64,000 nucleotides of DNA, taken from assembly GCF_003458715.1 (NCBI RefSeq), contig NZ_QRVI01000001.1, forward strand, positions 132,243 to 196,242. Direction: 5' to 3'. Below, one piece after another: positions 44,001 to 53,845 of the stretch (position 1 is the stretch's first letter; the number at the start of each line of letters is the position of its first letter). Source of the DNA: Eubacterium sp. AF22-8LB (GTDB taxonomy: Bacteria; Bacillota_I; Bacilli_A; Erysipelotrichales; Erysipelotrichaceae). Position numbers and translations under genes: made by a program. The notes beneath the pieces are model-generated. The model saw only the letters and a program-made list of their open reading frames with translations. It did no database searches and was not told the DNA's origin.

Positions 44001-44897
44001 TTGATACTCAAATAAACCGTCATTTTTTTCTTCCATAGCCTTGATGATATGATATACAAATTCATTATAAGGCGTTGGAATATTTAATTCTTTTCCCATC
44101 TTTATTATCACCCCTGAAAACATATCAATTTCCGTATGTCTTTTGGCATCCAAATCCTGTAGCGTAGAATACCTGGCTGTTTTAGGCACTGCACTACCAC
44201 GTGTAGCACTTGGATCAGCCTTCGACATATCAATACCTTTAGCTTTTGCGATAGCCTCTAATTCATCCTTTAATCCAGACTGTATAGCTTTCACATGATC
44301 ACTATCCGAGTAACATCCAACACCAGCTCCAAGAATGGCTTGAGGTAAGTTTTTCGTTACATTTAAACGAAACTTACTCCATATTTCTTCCTGAATATAT
44401 GAAGTTGTTCGATAGCGTAAATTGCTTCGACTAAACAATTCATCGATTTCCTTATTTTCTTCCAACACAATTCCAATCGTTGTTTCTGGATCAAATACAT
44501 ATCCTAAGTCTTCTTTATGACTTGCAACTTTAATCAACGAATACACCATATGTTGCATACCAACCTGATTCCCAATAATTTGTTCACTATCCACACCATT
44601 CATTAAAGACATCACTAAAGTATGTTCATCCACGATTTGTTGAATATCTTCTAAAGCATCTGGTAAAGCATTATATTTTAAACATACAATGAGTAGATCT
44701 ACACCATGTGCTTCTTTGGGCGTTAATACTTCTGGATGATAAGTGACATTGTTAATTAAACACCCATTCCTTTTTAATCTCTCATTTCGTTCATCTCTTG
44801 CGATGACACTTAATTGTATATCGCACTTTGATAAACCATAAATACAATAGGAGCCAACAGCTCCCGCACCGAATATCGCTACCGTTTTAATTGTCAT
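43998..44897 (-). CDS. panE: Ketopantoate reductase-like (2-dehydropantoate 2-reductase)
   Basis: 299 residues from ATG 44897 (a GTG nine bases upstream is possible). TVAIFGAGAVGSYCIYGL is the NADPH motif, SLMNGVDSEQIIG the hinge with Asn, and IWSKFRLNVTKNLPQAILG holds the catalytic Lys. It reduces ketopantoate to pantoate for coenzyme A, although many paralogues act on other 2-ketoacids. Its start overlaps the VanZ-like gene by 11 bases. Confidence 0.85.
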   Translation of the reverse strand: MTIKTVAIFGAGAVGSYCIYGLSKCDIQLSVIARDERNERLKRNGCLINNVTYHPEVLTPKEAHGVDLLIVCLKYNALPDALEDIQQIVDEHTLVMSLMNGVDSEQIIGNQVGMQHMVYSLIKVASHKEDLGYVFDPETTIGIVLEENKEIDELFSRSNLRYRTTSYIQEEIWSKFRLNVTKNLPQAILGAGVGCYSDSDHVKAIQSGLKDELEAIAKAKGIDMSKADPSATRGSAVPKTARYSTLQDLDAKRHTEIDMFSGVIIKMGKELNIPTPYNEFVYHIIKAMEEKNDGLFEYQ

Positions 44898-45471
44898 GTA
44901 CTTCACTCTTTTCTTTTAAATGGACACGGTACTTTTCTTTTACATAAATTCCCAACAAGATTCCAACTACATATAATGAAATGTCCCCTAAATCAAATAC
45001 GCCTCTATGAAAGATCAGCTGCATAAATTCACATAGAAAACTAATGAATACAGAAACAATGAAATTTTCTTTGTTTGAGCGAATAAATAGTCCATTCACC
45101 CATGGCATGAGCATAAAATAGCCTATATTAAATGCGAATACGATCCATTCTGCCCAAGATCCATAATAGATTTCTCTAAGACAGGCAAAAGGATTTAATT
45201 GAATAATACTAATGCCCTGATCGTATCGAATCAATAGAGCGATTATCAAAAATAAGTAATACGCAAAGAAAAACATCGCTCGATGTTTTACATTCCAGTT
45301 TTTTGTAAAAAACATTAAAGCATCATATATAACCACTAGTTCAATACACAATACGACAAATTGAATTGGATACCAGTTCATACCAAAGATGTCCATTAAA
45401 ACAGATGTGATGTAATAATGAATAAACAAGGATAAAACCAAGCTTAAAATTAAGTATCTCCAGTTTTTCAT
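44887..45471 (-). CDS. VanZ-like membrane protein
   Basis: 194 residues with five or six hydrophobic segments. The C-terminal CEFMQLIFHRGVFDLGDISL and GILLG stretch fits the VanZ motif (E-x-Q ... D-LGD ... N-GxxxG). Function of the family is unclear beyond low-level teicoplanin resistance in the Tn1546 member. Co-transcribed with panE. Confidence 0.75.
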   Translation of the reverse strand: MKNWRYLILSLVLSLFIHYYITSVLMDIFGMNWYPIQFVVLCIELVVIYDALMFFTKNWNVKHRAMFFFAYYLFLIIALLIRYDQGISIIQLNPFACLREIYYGSWAEWIVFAFNIGYFMLMPWVNGLFIRSNKENFIVSVFISFLCEFMQLIFHRGVFDLGDISLYVVGILLGIYVKEKYRVHLKEKSEVHDN

Positions 45472-45525
45472 TTTAAAAGTCCCCTTATTTTCTTTTTATT
45501 ATTGCACATCAAGCTTTAAAATTCA

Positions 45526-45936
45526 TTAAAAATCTAAAATTGAATCATCCCAGCCCATATCTCGATATCCTTGTTTACAACGTTCCATATAAGAGTCACT
45601 CGGTTTACATATTGGAAAATGATCATACATTTGGTAGATAAAACCAGTGATTGTTTTATTATTTTCTAATGATACCTTTTCTTCAAAACAATTATACAAA
45701 TATGGATAGTCTTCATATTCATCTAGACTCTTCTTATCACTTTCACTCACATCCCATACAGCTACTCGTACAAAGTCACCTTTTTTCTTATCTACCGTTA
45801 GATAAGCTCTTCCAGGATTTCCACGATATGTAAGTGTATAATCCTCAAGTCTTGCCAAAGATACAAACTTCGCATCATTACAACGATTTCTCATTTCTTC
45901 TTTGTTTAAATTACTTCCGTATGCGATATAATACAT
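45526..45936 (-). CDS. Gamma-glutamylcyclotransferase-like protein
   Basis: 136 residues. YIAYGSNLNKEEMRNRC is the family's YGSNL substrate loop, and SLDEYEDYPYLYNCFEEKV holds the catalytic Glu. Family members release 5-oxoproline from gamma-glutamyl amines. Start behind AGGGGG. Two-way hairpin downstream towards trxA separates the units. Confidence 0.85.
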   Translation of the reverse strand: MYYIAYGSNLNKEEMRNRCNDAKFVSLARLEDYTLTYRGNPGRAYLTVDKKKGDFVRVAVWDVSESDKKSLDEYEDYPYLYNCFEEKVSLENNKTITGFIYQMYDHFPICKPSDSYMERCKQGYRDMGWDDSILDF

Positions 45937-45949
45937 ATTTCCCCCTAAA

Positions 45950-45974
45950 GAAAATAGGATGACGAATCATCCTA
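45950..45974 (-). terminator. Terminator of trxA
   Basis: ATAGGATGA and TCATCCTAT with a short centre form a 9-bp stem followed on the minus strand by TTTTCTTT; it overlaps the trxA stop. Confidence 0.88.
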
Positions 45975-46280
45975 TAGTTTACTTTCAATATTTTGCATCA
46001 ACATTTGTTCAGGCATATATCCTGAGAATGCTGCAGCTTGTGTTCCTTTCTTAAATAGAATCATTGTTGGAACAGACATGATACCAAATCTTTGAGCTAA
46101 ATCTGGACTTTCATCCACATCCACCTTCACGATTTTTACCTTTCCATCCAATTTATTTGCGACTGATTCAAGAACAGGAGTCAACATTTTACATGGTCCA
46201 CACCATGTAGCAAAGAAGTCAACTAAAACTGCATCTTCATTCATCAATGTATTAAATTCTTCTGTATTTACAATTTTCAT
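45972..46280 (-). CDS. trxA: Thioredoxin
   Basis: 102 residues from ATG 46280 behind GGAGGAA; the longer frame overlaps the HAD gene. Active site FFATWCGPCKMLTPV (Cys27, Cys30) and the cis-proline MSVPTMILFKKG. Reduced by thioredoxin reductase (57734-58648). Confidence 0.96.
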   Translation of the reverse strand: MKIVNTEEFNTLMNEDAVLVDFFATWCGPCKMLTPVLESVANKLDGKVKIVKVDVDESPDLAQRFGIMSVPTMILFKKGTQAAAFSGYMPEQMLMQNIESKL

Positions 46281-46308
46281 ACAAGGTTCCTCCTTATCTG
46301 CTTCTATT

Positions 46309-47193
46309 TTATAATAAGCCCTTGCGTAAGTCCATTTCTTTGCCCGCCAACAATGCATCAATAACTTTTCCAATACCATTATTCATATTGGTATCTGTAA
46401 CAACGGTTGCCGCGTATTTGGCTTCATCCATCGCATTCCCCATGGCTACACCAATTCCGACTTGTTGAAGCATCTTCAAATCATTTTGTGCATCTCCAAA
46501 AGCCATGACCTCATTCATGCTGATTCCAAGTTTGTCACAAATCTTCCATAATGCACTAGCTTTGTTGACATGTTTAGGCATGATTTCCAACCAATCCGGA
46601 CCTATCAACAATACATCATAGTCACTAAGAGCTGCTTTAATTCCCTCGAAATTCTTTTCAAAAAATCGTGGTGTATGTACCATAATCACTTTATTAATAT
46701 CTTGCGTTAAGCGAATTTCTTCAAAAGGCAAATCAATAAAATTCCGGTTTTCTTTACCATCCTTTAAGCCATAATCATCCGGCTCACCTAAAATGGCATT
46801 TATGACTTTTTTCTTTACACGATTCAATGAAGATATGTAACTATAAAAATCATATCCACATTGAAAAATTCCTTCGACCCCAAATTCCTTACAAACTTTC
46901 TGAATCTTAACTCCATCTTCTGCCGTTAATACATCATCCAAATCGTATTCCTGATTTTCAAAATCATATACGATTTGTCCATTTACTAATGCCAAAAAAT
47001 GATTCCCATTCTCTAATCCCAATGGTTCATACACAAACTTGCATCCATTTTTATCACGCCCTGACGCAATCACGATATGAATACCTTGATCCATTGCCCT
47101 TTTAATGGAGTCAACAGTTCTTGGATCCATCTTCTTGGATTCGTCAAGAAGCAAAGTTCCATCTAAATCAAAAGCCAAACATTTTATAGTCAT
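46309..47193 (-). CDS. Cof-type HAD hydrolase
   Basis: 294 residues. Catalytic LAFDLDGTLLLDESKK, with VIASGRDK, GPDWLEIMPKHVNKASAL and FGDAQNDLKMLQQ, all typical of the Cof subfamily IIB of sugar-phosphate or FMN phosphatases. Begins two bases after the purF stop, so it is in the purF unit. Substrate unknown. Confidence 0.9.
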   Translation of the reverse strand: MTIKCLAFDLDGTLLLDESKKMDPRTVDSIKRAMDQGIHIVIASGRDKNGCKFVYEPLGLENGNHFLALVNGQIVYDFENQEYDLDDVLTAEDGVKIQKVCKEFGVEGIFQCGYDFYSYISSLNRVKKKVINAILGEPDDYGLKDGKENRNFIDLPFEEIRLTQDINKVIMVHTPRFFEKNFEGIKAALSDYDVLLIGPDWLEIMPKHVNKASALWKICDKLGISMNEVMAFGDAQNDLKMLQQVGIGVAMGNAMDEAKYAATVVTDTNMNNGIGKVIDALLAGKEMDLRKGLL

Positions 47194-47195
47194 AT

Positions 47196-48575
47196 TTATT
47201 TATCCAATTCTTCTTGATACGAGAACAGTTTTGTACAATATTCTCCATTAAAGCATGCTAGACATAATCCAACATCTTGTGTTGCTTCCTTCATTTCTTC
47301 TTCCGTCATAAAACGCAAAGTATCGGCATGAATATAATCACGAATTTCTTCCACACTCATATGAGCACCAATCAATTGATCCTTTGTAGAAGTATCCACA
47401 CCATAGAAACATGGACTTGTGATTACAGGACTTGCGATACGAACATGAACCTCAGTTGCCCCGGCATCCTTCAACAACTGTACGATTCTTCTAGATGTCG
47501 TTCCACGTACAATAGAATCATCGATCATAACGATAGATTTTCCTTTTACGACGCTTGATACAGGACTTAATTTCAATCGAACACTACGATCACGCATAGC
47601 CTGTGTTGGTTGAATAAATGTACGTCCTACATATCTATTTTTTACCAATCCTGTTTCAAATGGAATTCCTGCCTCTTCTGCATAACCAATAGCCGCTGAT
47701 AAAGAAGAATCTGGAACACCAATAACAATATCGGCGTGCAAATCCTTATCCTCCCTAGCCAAAATAGAACCTGTTGCCTTACGGAAAGCATGTACGTTAA
47801 TACCTTCTACCACACTATCTGGTCTTGCGAAATAAATGTATTCCATGGCACACATATGGTTATCTGTATTTGTTGAATAAAATTCATGTTTAACAATACC
47901 TTTATGGAATTCTACGATTTCACCTGGTTTTAAATCAACACTTTCATAGATTCCCATAACCTCGAAAGCACATGTTTCACTACTAATTACATAGCCATCT
48001 TTACTTTTGGCATAACTTAAAGGTCTTAAACCATGACGATCACGAACTGCATAAATTGTATCCTCATTCATAACGATAAAAGAGAAAGCTCCCTCAATAC
48101 AATTTGCGGTCTTCATAACACGTTCTTTTAAAGTACCTTTTTGTTTCTGAATCAAGTGAAGAATAATTTCACTATCACTCGTTCCCTGGAAGATAGCCCC
48201 TTCGTTTTCAAGTTCAATACGAAGTTCTTTCTCATTCACAATTTGTCCATTATGAACAATAGCTAAGCTGCCATTATGCCCTTTTGACACAATTGGCTGG
48301 ATATTTTCGTTCTCTTGACCACCTGCTGTACTGTAACGAACATGGCCAACAGCTAATCTTCCGACCATAGAATCTAATTTTTCTCTTTGAAAAACATCTA
48401 CAGTCAACCCTTTACCTTTTTGTAAAGTAATATTTTCCCCATCTGAAACGGCAATACCACTTGCTTCCTGACCTCTATGTTGCAAGGAATGCAAACCATA
48501 ATACGTAATACTTGCTGCATTATCTACACGATACGCACCAAACACACCACACTCTTCATGAATTTCATCAAACAT
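47196..48575 (-). CDS. purF: Amidophosphoribosyltransferase
   Basis: 459 residues from ATG 48575 behind GGAGATC. An eight-residue propeptide (MFDEIHEE) precedes nucleophile Cys9. PRPP loop KSIVMIDDSIVRGTTSR and CAMEYIYFARPDS and CLACFNGEYC (cluster ligands) mark the iron-sulfur Bacillus-type enzyme. First committed step of purine synthesis. It is separate from purD (53846), not in a pur operon. Confidence 0.96.
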   Translation of the reverse strand: MFDEIHEECGVFGAYRVDNAASITYYGLHSLQHRGQEASGIAVSDGENITLQKGKGLTVDVFQREKLDSMVGRLAVGHVRYSTAGGQENENIQPIVSKGHNGSLAIVHNGQIVNEKELRIELENEGAIFQGTSDSEIILHLIQKQKGTLKERVMKTANCIEGAFSFIVMNEDTIYAVRDRHGLRPLSYAKSKDGYVISSETCAFEVMGIYESVDLKPGEIVEFHKGIVKHEFYSTNTDNHMCAMEYIYFARPDSVVEGINVHAFRKATGSILAREDKDLHADIVIGVPDSSLSAAIGYAEEAGIPFETGLVKNRYVGRTFIQPTQAMRDRSVRLKLSPVSSVVKGKSIVMIDDSIVRGTTSRRIVQLLKDAGATEVHVRIASPVITSPCFYGVDTSTKDQLIGAHMSVEEIRDYIHADTLRFMTEEEMKEATQDVGLCLACFNGEYCTKLFSYQEELDK

Positions 48576-48611
48576 AACTGATCTCCTTTGCCACAATATT
48601 ATATCATGCAT

Positions 48612-48642
48612 ATAAGAAAAAATGGACGACTTTTCGTCATCC
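48612..48642 (-). terminator. Terminator of the AI-2E gene
   Basis: On the minus strand GGATGAC pairs with GTCGTCC around five bases, then ATTTTTTC. The stem overlaps the gene's stop codon. Confidence 0.88.
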
Positions 48643-49743
48643 ATTCATTTCTTTTAATCGCTCTTTTCGTTCTAAATATAAAACACCAATCTTATATACA
48701 CTTGCCATTGTTGGAATCCCTAAAAACATGCCTGGAATACCGGCTAAAGAGCCGAAAATCACGACGGTCATCATAACGTAAATTCCAGGAAGTCCTACTG
48801 AATTTCCAACAACATGTGGATAGATCACATTACTTTCAATTTGTTGAAGAATGCATAAATATAATAAGAACCAAAGTGACATTATTGGACTTACAGTAAA
48901 TACCATAAACATACCAATCGCCCCACCAATATAAGCTCCAATCATAGGGATAATATTAATAACACCTACAAGTGTTCCTATCATCGCAGGATATGGCATA
49001 CGTAGTATAATCATGCCCAATGTGCATAGTGCCCCTAAAATTGTTGCTTCAATACATTGTCCACCTATAAAAGCACTAAATGTCTGATTAATAATTCGTA
49101 AACATTTATCCATTCGACGTTTTATAGTTTCACTCAAGTAAAGCTTTGTCAGGCGATGATACAACTGAATAAATCTTTCTTTCTCTAATAAAACATAGAT
49201 TGCGAAAATAAACATCAACACAAAATTAAATACACTATTCACTATGACTGTCACAATATTAAATGTCGTACCTACAACATTGGTAACACCAGTTGAAAGA
49301 ACATTAATACCAGATTGAATCAAATTCTTCCAGTTGATATCTAAGTTATTAATAGAATCCGCAAGCTGTGGATTATTCTCAAATAAATTCACCAAAAATT
49401 TCTGGGTATTCTCAAAATACTTTGGCAATGCCTGTACAATTACACCAATCGCTTCACTTAATGATGGAACAACAAGTGTAATTAAGAAATACACAAAAAG
49501 AAAAATTAAAATCAAAGAAAGAAGTAGACTTGTTGCACGCTTTCCTTTCTTCATAAAGCCCAAGCGTTTTTCGATCTTAACCATAACTAAGTTGATCACA
49601 AAAGCCATCATAGCTCCAAATACTAAAACTCTACATGCATTCCATAATATAGATATCATAGAAATCAATGTATCTAATTTAATCAATCCAATAATAATGA
49701 TTGTGATTCCAAATATATATATCCATAAACTTTTTTTCTTCAT
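48637..49743 (-). CDS. AI-2E family transporter
   Basis: 368 residues from ATG 49743. Eight predicted membrane segments; IGGQCIEATILGALCTLGM, PYPAMIGTLVGVINIIPMIGAYIGG and IYPHVVGNSVGLPGIYVM are family motifs. The name is historical: members include exporters of various solutes and ion antiporters. Lies after the SIS-domain gene, with a terminator between. Confidence 0.9.
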   Translation of the reverse strand: MKKKSLWIYIFGITIIIIGLIKLDTLISMISILWNACRVLVFGAMMAFVINLVMVKIEKRLGFMKKGKRATSLLLSLILIFLFVYFLITLVVPSLSEAIGVIVQALPKYFENTQKFLVNLFENNPQLADSINNLDINWKNLIQSGINVLSTGVTNVVGTTFNIVTVIVNSVFNFVLMFIFAIYVLLEKERFIQLYHRLTKLYLSETIKRRMDKCLRIINQTFSAFIGGQCIEATILGALCTLGMIILRMPYPAMIGTLVGVINIIPMIGAYIGGAIGMFMVFTVSPIMSLWFLLYLCILQQIESNVIYPHVVGNSVGLPGIYVMMTVVIFGSLAGIPGMFLGIPTMASVYKIGVLYLERKERLKEMNG

Positions 49744-49769
49744 ACACACCTCACCCTCCTATTCTAACA

Positions 49770-49793
49770 CAAAAGACACCCTTATGAGTGTCT
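49770..49793 (-). terminator. Terminator of the SIS gene
   Basis: On the minus strand AGACACTC ATAA GGGTGTCT, one mismatch, then TTTTG; overlaps the gene's stop. Confidence 0.75.
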
Positions 49794-50511
49794 AATACAT
49801 ACGTGTATACTTTTTAAATAATTTGTCATTTCTTTCTTCCGTACCATCACAGTTTAAAGAGGAGAAAACCGGTACTTCTACATGATTTTGAATCAAATAC
49901 TCTGCACACGCCACATTTATGCATTGTGCAATGAAGGCATTAGCTATACTCGATGTTGGACAAAGCTTTGCATCTAATCCATCAATAGATAAAGCACAAT
50001 CTCCAACTTCTCCACAATTATCAATGACAATATCTGCAATTTGGTACAAATTCTTTCCACAAGAATGACGAGAAGCTTGAGCAGTTGTATGTTTCATACT
50101 TGTGATGGCAACTACATGTGCACCACGACTTTTAGCTTCAAGTGCAAGTTCGATTGGATAGGCATTACGCCCAGAATTAGATGCGATCAAAACGACATCA
50201 CCACAGGACACCCCATATAAATCCACCAAGATTTTGGCGTAACCACTTAGTCTTTCAATGTTTGAACTTTTTGTCGGATGCTCCGTCATCGTAAGTTCAC
50301 TTGTCAAAATAGGAACCACAAAAGCTAAACCACCTGCACGAGCATACATCTCTTCGGCCATTGTATGTGAGTGGCCACTTCCACTTACGAAAAACTTATG
50401 TCCTCCCATAAAAACTTGGGCCATTAAATGGCCGGTTTGTTCTAATTTTTCAGATTGTGTTTCTTGAATCTTTTTAATGATATCAAGACCAACCGCAAAT
50501 ACTTCTTTCAT
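49792..50511 (-). CDS. SIS (sugar isomerase) domain protein
   Basis: 239 residues from ATG 50511, preceded by AAGGAGA. A SIS domain with FFVSGSGHSHTMAEEMYARAGG and VVLIASNSGRNAYPIELAL, the phosphosugar-binding Ser-rich loops. This subgroup (UPF0309-like) is uncharacterised. No sugar genes are adjacent. Confidence 0.87.
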   Translation of the reverse strand: MKEVFAVGLDIIKKIQETQSEKLEQTGHLMAQVFMGGHKFFVSGSGHSHTMAEEMYARAGGLAFVVPILTSELTMTEHPTKSSNIERLSGYAKILVDLYGVSCGDVVLIASNSGRNAYPIELALEAKSRGAHVVAITSMKHTTAQASRHSCGKNLYQIADIVIDNCGEVGDCALSIDGLDAKLCPTSSIANAFIAQCINVACAEYLIQNHVEVPVFSSLNCDGTEERNDKLFKKYTRMY

Positions 50512-50568
50512 ATTATTATTTCTCCTTGATATACATATTTCTTTATATTTATTATACAACAAGAAGAA

Positions 50569-50593
50569 AAATAAAAAACAGCCATCAAGGCTG
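50569..50593 (-). terminator. Terminator of the tRNA unit
   Basis: On the minus strand CAGCC TTGAT GGCTG then TTTTTTATTTTT, 14 bases after tRNA-Thr. Confidence 0.9.
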
Positions 50594-50606
50594 CATATTG
50601 TTTAAG

Positions 50607-50682
<76 letters not shown>

Positions 50683-50692
50683 ATAATATATA

Positions 50693-50778
50693 TGGTGCAG
50701 AGAAAGGGATTTGAACCCTCACGCGATCTCTCGCACTGCCGCCTGAAGACAGCGTGTATACCGTTCCACCATCTCTGC
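50693..50778 (-). tRNA. tRNA-Leu (anticodon CAG)
   Basis: Acceptor GCAGAGA/TCTCTGC, long variable arm, anticodon stem CTGTC/GGCAG with loop TTCAGGC (CAG), T-loop GTTCAAATC, encoded CCA. Eighty-six bases. Ten bases from tRNA-Thr, same transcript. Confidence 0.95.
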
Positions 50779-50788
50779 GACTGGAAAT

Positions 50789-50817
50789 ATTATACTAAAA
50801 AACGTAAGACTTCGCAA
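50789..50817 (-). promoter_or_regulatory. Promoter of the tRNA-Leu/tRNA-Thr unit
   Basis: TTGCGA and TATAAT on the minus strand with a 17-base spacer, 11 bases before tRNA-Leu. Confidence 0.85.
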
Positions 50818-50843
50818 TAGAAAATTTAAAAATGTGACCTTTT

Positions 50844-52088
50844 TTAACAGTCACATTTCGCATATATATCAATTAAATTTAATAAGATCTCCACATTCTT
50901 TTCCATCGACTGAATAGGCACGTATTCAAAGCGTCCATGCGCATTCTCATATCCCGCTGATAAGTTAGGACAAGGAAGCCCTCTATGAGATAAGGCTGAG
51001 CCATCGGTTCCTCCTCTAAATGGTTCTGTTTGAGGTGTTAATCCTACACTTTCAATGGCTTGTTTCAAATATGGAATCATAAAAGGCACTTGATCAATCA
51101 CTTCTTTTAAATTGCGATATTGAATTCTTTGTGAAATATTTACAGTACCTTGTCCATACTCTTTATTTAACATGTCCACAATCATTTTTAATGTGTTATT
51201 GCGTATATCAAACTGTAAGCTATCATGATCACGAACATTGATTTCAATCTTGGCATATTCGCAATCCCCATTAAAACTAACCACATGATAAAACCCTTCT
51301 CTTCCTTCGGTATATTGTGGCTTTTCTAATGCCGGTAATTTATTTAAGAATTCATTTCCAATATCCACCGCATTTTTCATAATTCCCTTTGCGGTAGCTG
51401 TATGTACTGAAATACCATGAATTTCAATCGTTGAAAGACTCGCATTAAATGTTTCGTCCATATAATATCCTAAATGATCCCCATCCAAAGTATATGCGAT
51501 TGGAGATTTAAATCGTTCTAAATCCAAATCTTTTGCGAGTCCACTTACTTCTTCATCTGGAGTAAAAGCTACAGAAATAAAGTTATGTTTAATTTCAGGA
51601 TGTTTAACTAAATATTCCAACAGTGTCATAACAACTGCAATACTTGCCTTATCATCGCCACCAAGTAGTGTTGTACCATCGGTTAAAATCAAGTCCTGCC
51701 CAATATATTGTTTCAGATTTGGAAATACAGATGGTGACATAATAATGTTTTTTTCTGCATTTAAAACAATATCATTTCCATCATAATTTTCTAGCACCCA
51801 AGGCTTTACATCTTTACCACTCGCATCTGGAGCTGTATCCATATGTGTCACAAAGCCAATGGCTCTACCCGTTTCTATATTGGCTTCAAGCGATCCATAT
51901 ACTACACATGTATCTTTATCATAATATACATCTGTAGCACCAATTCTTTGAAGCTCTTCATAGATGACTTTAGCTAAATCATGTTGACAAGATGTGGTTG
52001 GAACACTTGTACTGTGTGGATTGGATTCTGTATTAATTCTTGCGTAGCATATCAATCGTTCTTTTACTTTTTGATAAAATTCTGTCAT
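50844..52088 (-). CDS. pepT: Peptidase T (tripeptide aminopeptidase)
   Basis: 414 residues. Metal motifs FVTHMDTAPD (His, Asp), LLGGDDKASIAVV, FTPDEEVSGLAKDLD and final FRGGTDGSALSHRG are those of M20B PepT. It removes the N-terminal residue of tripeptides in the cytoplasm. Own ribosome site GGAGAA before ATG; a terminator separates it from fhs. Confidence 0.96.
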   Translation of the reverse strand: MTEFYQKVKERLICYARINTESNPHSTSVPTTSCQHDLAKVIYEELQRIGATDVYYDKDTCVVYGSLEANIETGRAIGFVTHMDTAPDASGKDVKPWVLENYDGNDIVLNAEKNIIMSPSVFPNLKQYIGQDLILTDGTTLLGGDDKASIAVVMTLLEYLVKHPEIKHNFISVAFTPDEEVSGLAKDLDLERFKSPIAYTLDGDHLGYYMDETFNASLSTIEIHGISVHTATAKGIMKNAVDIGNEFLNKLPALEKPQYTEGREGFYHVVSFNGDCEYAKIEINVRDHDSLQFDIRNNTLKMIVDMLNKEYGQGTVNISQRIQYRNLKEVIDQVPFMIPYLKQAIESVGLTPQTEPFRGGTDGSALSHRGLPCPNLSAGYENAHGRFEYVPIQSMEKNVEILLNLIDIYAKCDC

Positions 52089-52129
52089 AGGAATTCTCCT
52101 TTTTTGATTATTTTATTCTTTTTCGATAA

Positions 52130-52168
52130 AAATGAAAAGAAAAAGACTGGAATTTTTCATCCAATCTT
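52130..52168 (-). terminator. Terminator of fhs
   Basis: On the minus strand AAGATTGGA pairs with TCCAGTCTT, one wobble, then TTTCTTTT, six bases after the fhs stop. Confidence 0.85.
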
Positions 52169-52173
52169 TGACA

Positions 52174-53844
52174 TTAGAATAATCCTACGATTTTGCCATC
52201 TTCATCTACATCCATGTCTAATGCACTTGGATGTTTTGGAAGTCCTGGCATTGTTAATACTTTTCCTGTTAGCGCAACAATGAATCCTGCACCTAAGCTT
52301 GGGCGTAATTCACGAACTGTAATTCTAAATCCTGTAGGACGTCCCATAACCTTACCATCGTCCGATAATGACATTTGTGTTTTAGCCATACAGATTGGTA
52401 ATTTATCCCATCCTAATTCATTGAATTTTGCGATTTGTGCCTGCGCTTCTTCTGTAAAATCAACACCATCTGCACCATATACTTTCTTGGCAATGGTTTC
52501 TACTTTTTCTTCAATAGTCTTATCTAAATCATATAAAGGCGCATAATTGTTTTCTTGATCACATAACGCAACTACTTTGTTGGCTAAATCAATAGCGCCT
52601 TCGCCACCTTTTGCCCATACTTGAGATAATGACATTGGGTGGTTGTTATCTTCACACCATTTTTCTAATGCAGCTACTTCAGCCGGTGTATCTGTCGCAA
52701 ATTCATTGATTGCAACAATATATGGCAAGCCAAATTGTTGTACTGTATCAATATGCTTAGCTAAGTTTTCACATCCTGCAAGCATTGCTTCTACATTTTC
52801 TTCTTTTAAATCTTCTAGGGCAATTCCACCATGTTGTTTTAATGCACGAATTGTCGCAACGATTACGACTGCATTGGGTTTTAAATTAGCAAGTCTACAT
52901 TTGATATCTAAGAATTTTTCAGCTCCTAAATCTGCACCAAAACCAGCTTCAGTTACTGTATAATCAGCAAGCTCAAGACAAGCTTTCGTTGCGATTACGG
53001 AGTTACATCCATGGGCAATATTAGCGAAGGGACCTCCATGAATCAAGACTGGATTGTGTTCAAGTGTTTGAACAATATTTGGCAATACAGCATCCTTCAT
53101 AACCATAGCCAAGGCACCTTCAATACCTAAATCATGTACATATACCGGTTGATCATCATAAGTATATGCCACAAGCATTTTTCCAAATCTTTCTTTAAGA
53201 TCCATTAAATCATCAGCTAGACATAAAGCGGCCATGATTTCACTCGCAACTGTAATATTAAATCCGTCTTTACGTTCTACACCATTGGCTTTTGCGCCAC
53301 AACCAATTGTGATATTACGCAAAGTACGATCATTCATATCTAAACAACGTTTGAAAGTTACTTTTTCAGGATCAATATTCAATTCATTTCCTTGATGAAT
53401 CGCATTATCCAAACATGCACTTACTAAATTATTAGCCGTTGTGATCGCATGCATGTCTCCTGTGAAATGAAGGTTGATGTCTTCCATTGGTACGACTTGG
53501 GCATATCCTCCACCTGTAGCTCCACCTTTTAATCCAAACACAGGTCCTAAACTTGGTTCACGTAAAGCCATCATTGTTTTCTTACCTAAGCGATTTAAAG
53601 CATCGCCTAAACCAACAGTTGTAGTACTTTTTCCTTCTCCTGCTTTAGTCGGGTTAATAGCTGTTACTAGTACCAATTTCCCGTGAGGATTGTTTTCAAT
53701 AGATTTTAAATAGTCAAAAGACAATTTAGCTTTATATTTTCCATAATGTTCCAAGCTATCTGCAGGAATACCAATTTTTGCAGCAACCTTTTCAATTGGT
53801 TCCATAACACATTCTTGTGCAATCTCTAAATCTGTTTTTGCCAT
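52174..53844 (-). CDS. fhs: Formate-tetrahydrofolate ligase
   Basis: 556 residues from ATG 53844. ATP motif INPTKAGEGKSTTTVGLGDAL, VQTLEHNPVLIHGGPFANIAHG and TEAGFGADLGAEKF mark Fhs. It supplies 10-formyl-THF for purine synthesis. The start is one base after the purD stop, with AAGGATA inside purD as ribosome site, so purD and fhs are coupled. Confidence 0.97.
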   Translation of the reverse strand: MAKTDLEIAQECVMEPIEKVAAKIGIPADSLEHYGKYKAKLSFDYLKSIENNPHGKLVLVTAINPTKAGEGKSTTTVGLGDALNRLGKKTMMALREPSLGPVFGLKGGATGGGYAQVVPMEDINLHFTGDMHAITTANNLVSACLDNAIHQGNELNIDPEKVTFKRCLDMNDRTLRNITIGCGAKANGVERKDGFNITVASEIMAALCLADDLMDLKERFGKMLVAYTYDDQPVYVHDLGIEGALAMVMKDAVLPNIVQTLEHNPVLIHGGPFANIAHGCNSVIATKACLELADYTVTEAGFGADLGAEKFLDIKCRLANLKPNAVVIVATIRALKQHGGIALEDLKEENVEAMLAGCENLAKHIDTVQQFGLPYIVAINEFATDTPAEVAALEKWCEDNNHPMSLSQVWAKGGEGAIDLANKVVALCDQENNYAPLYDLDKTIEEKVETIAKKVYGADGVDFTEEAQAQIAKFNELGWDKLPICMAKTQMSLSDDGKVMGRPTGFRITVRELRPSLGAGFIVALTGKVLTMPGLPKHPSALDMDVDEDGKIVGLF

Positions 53845-53845
53845 T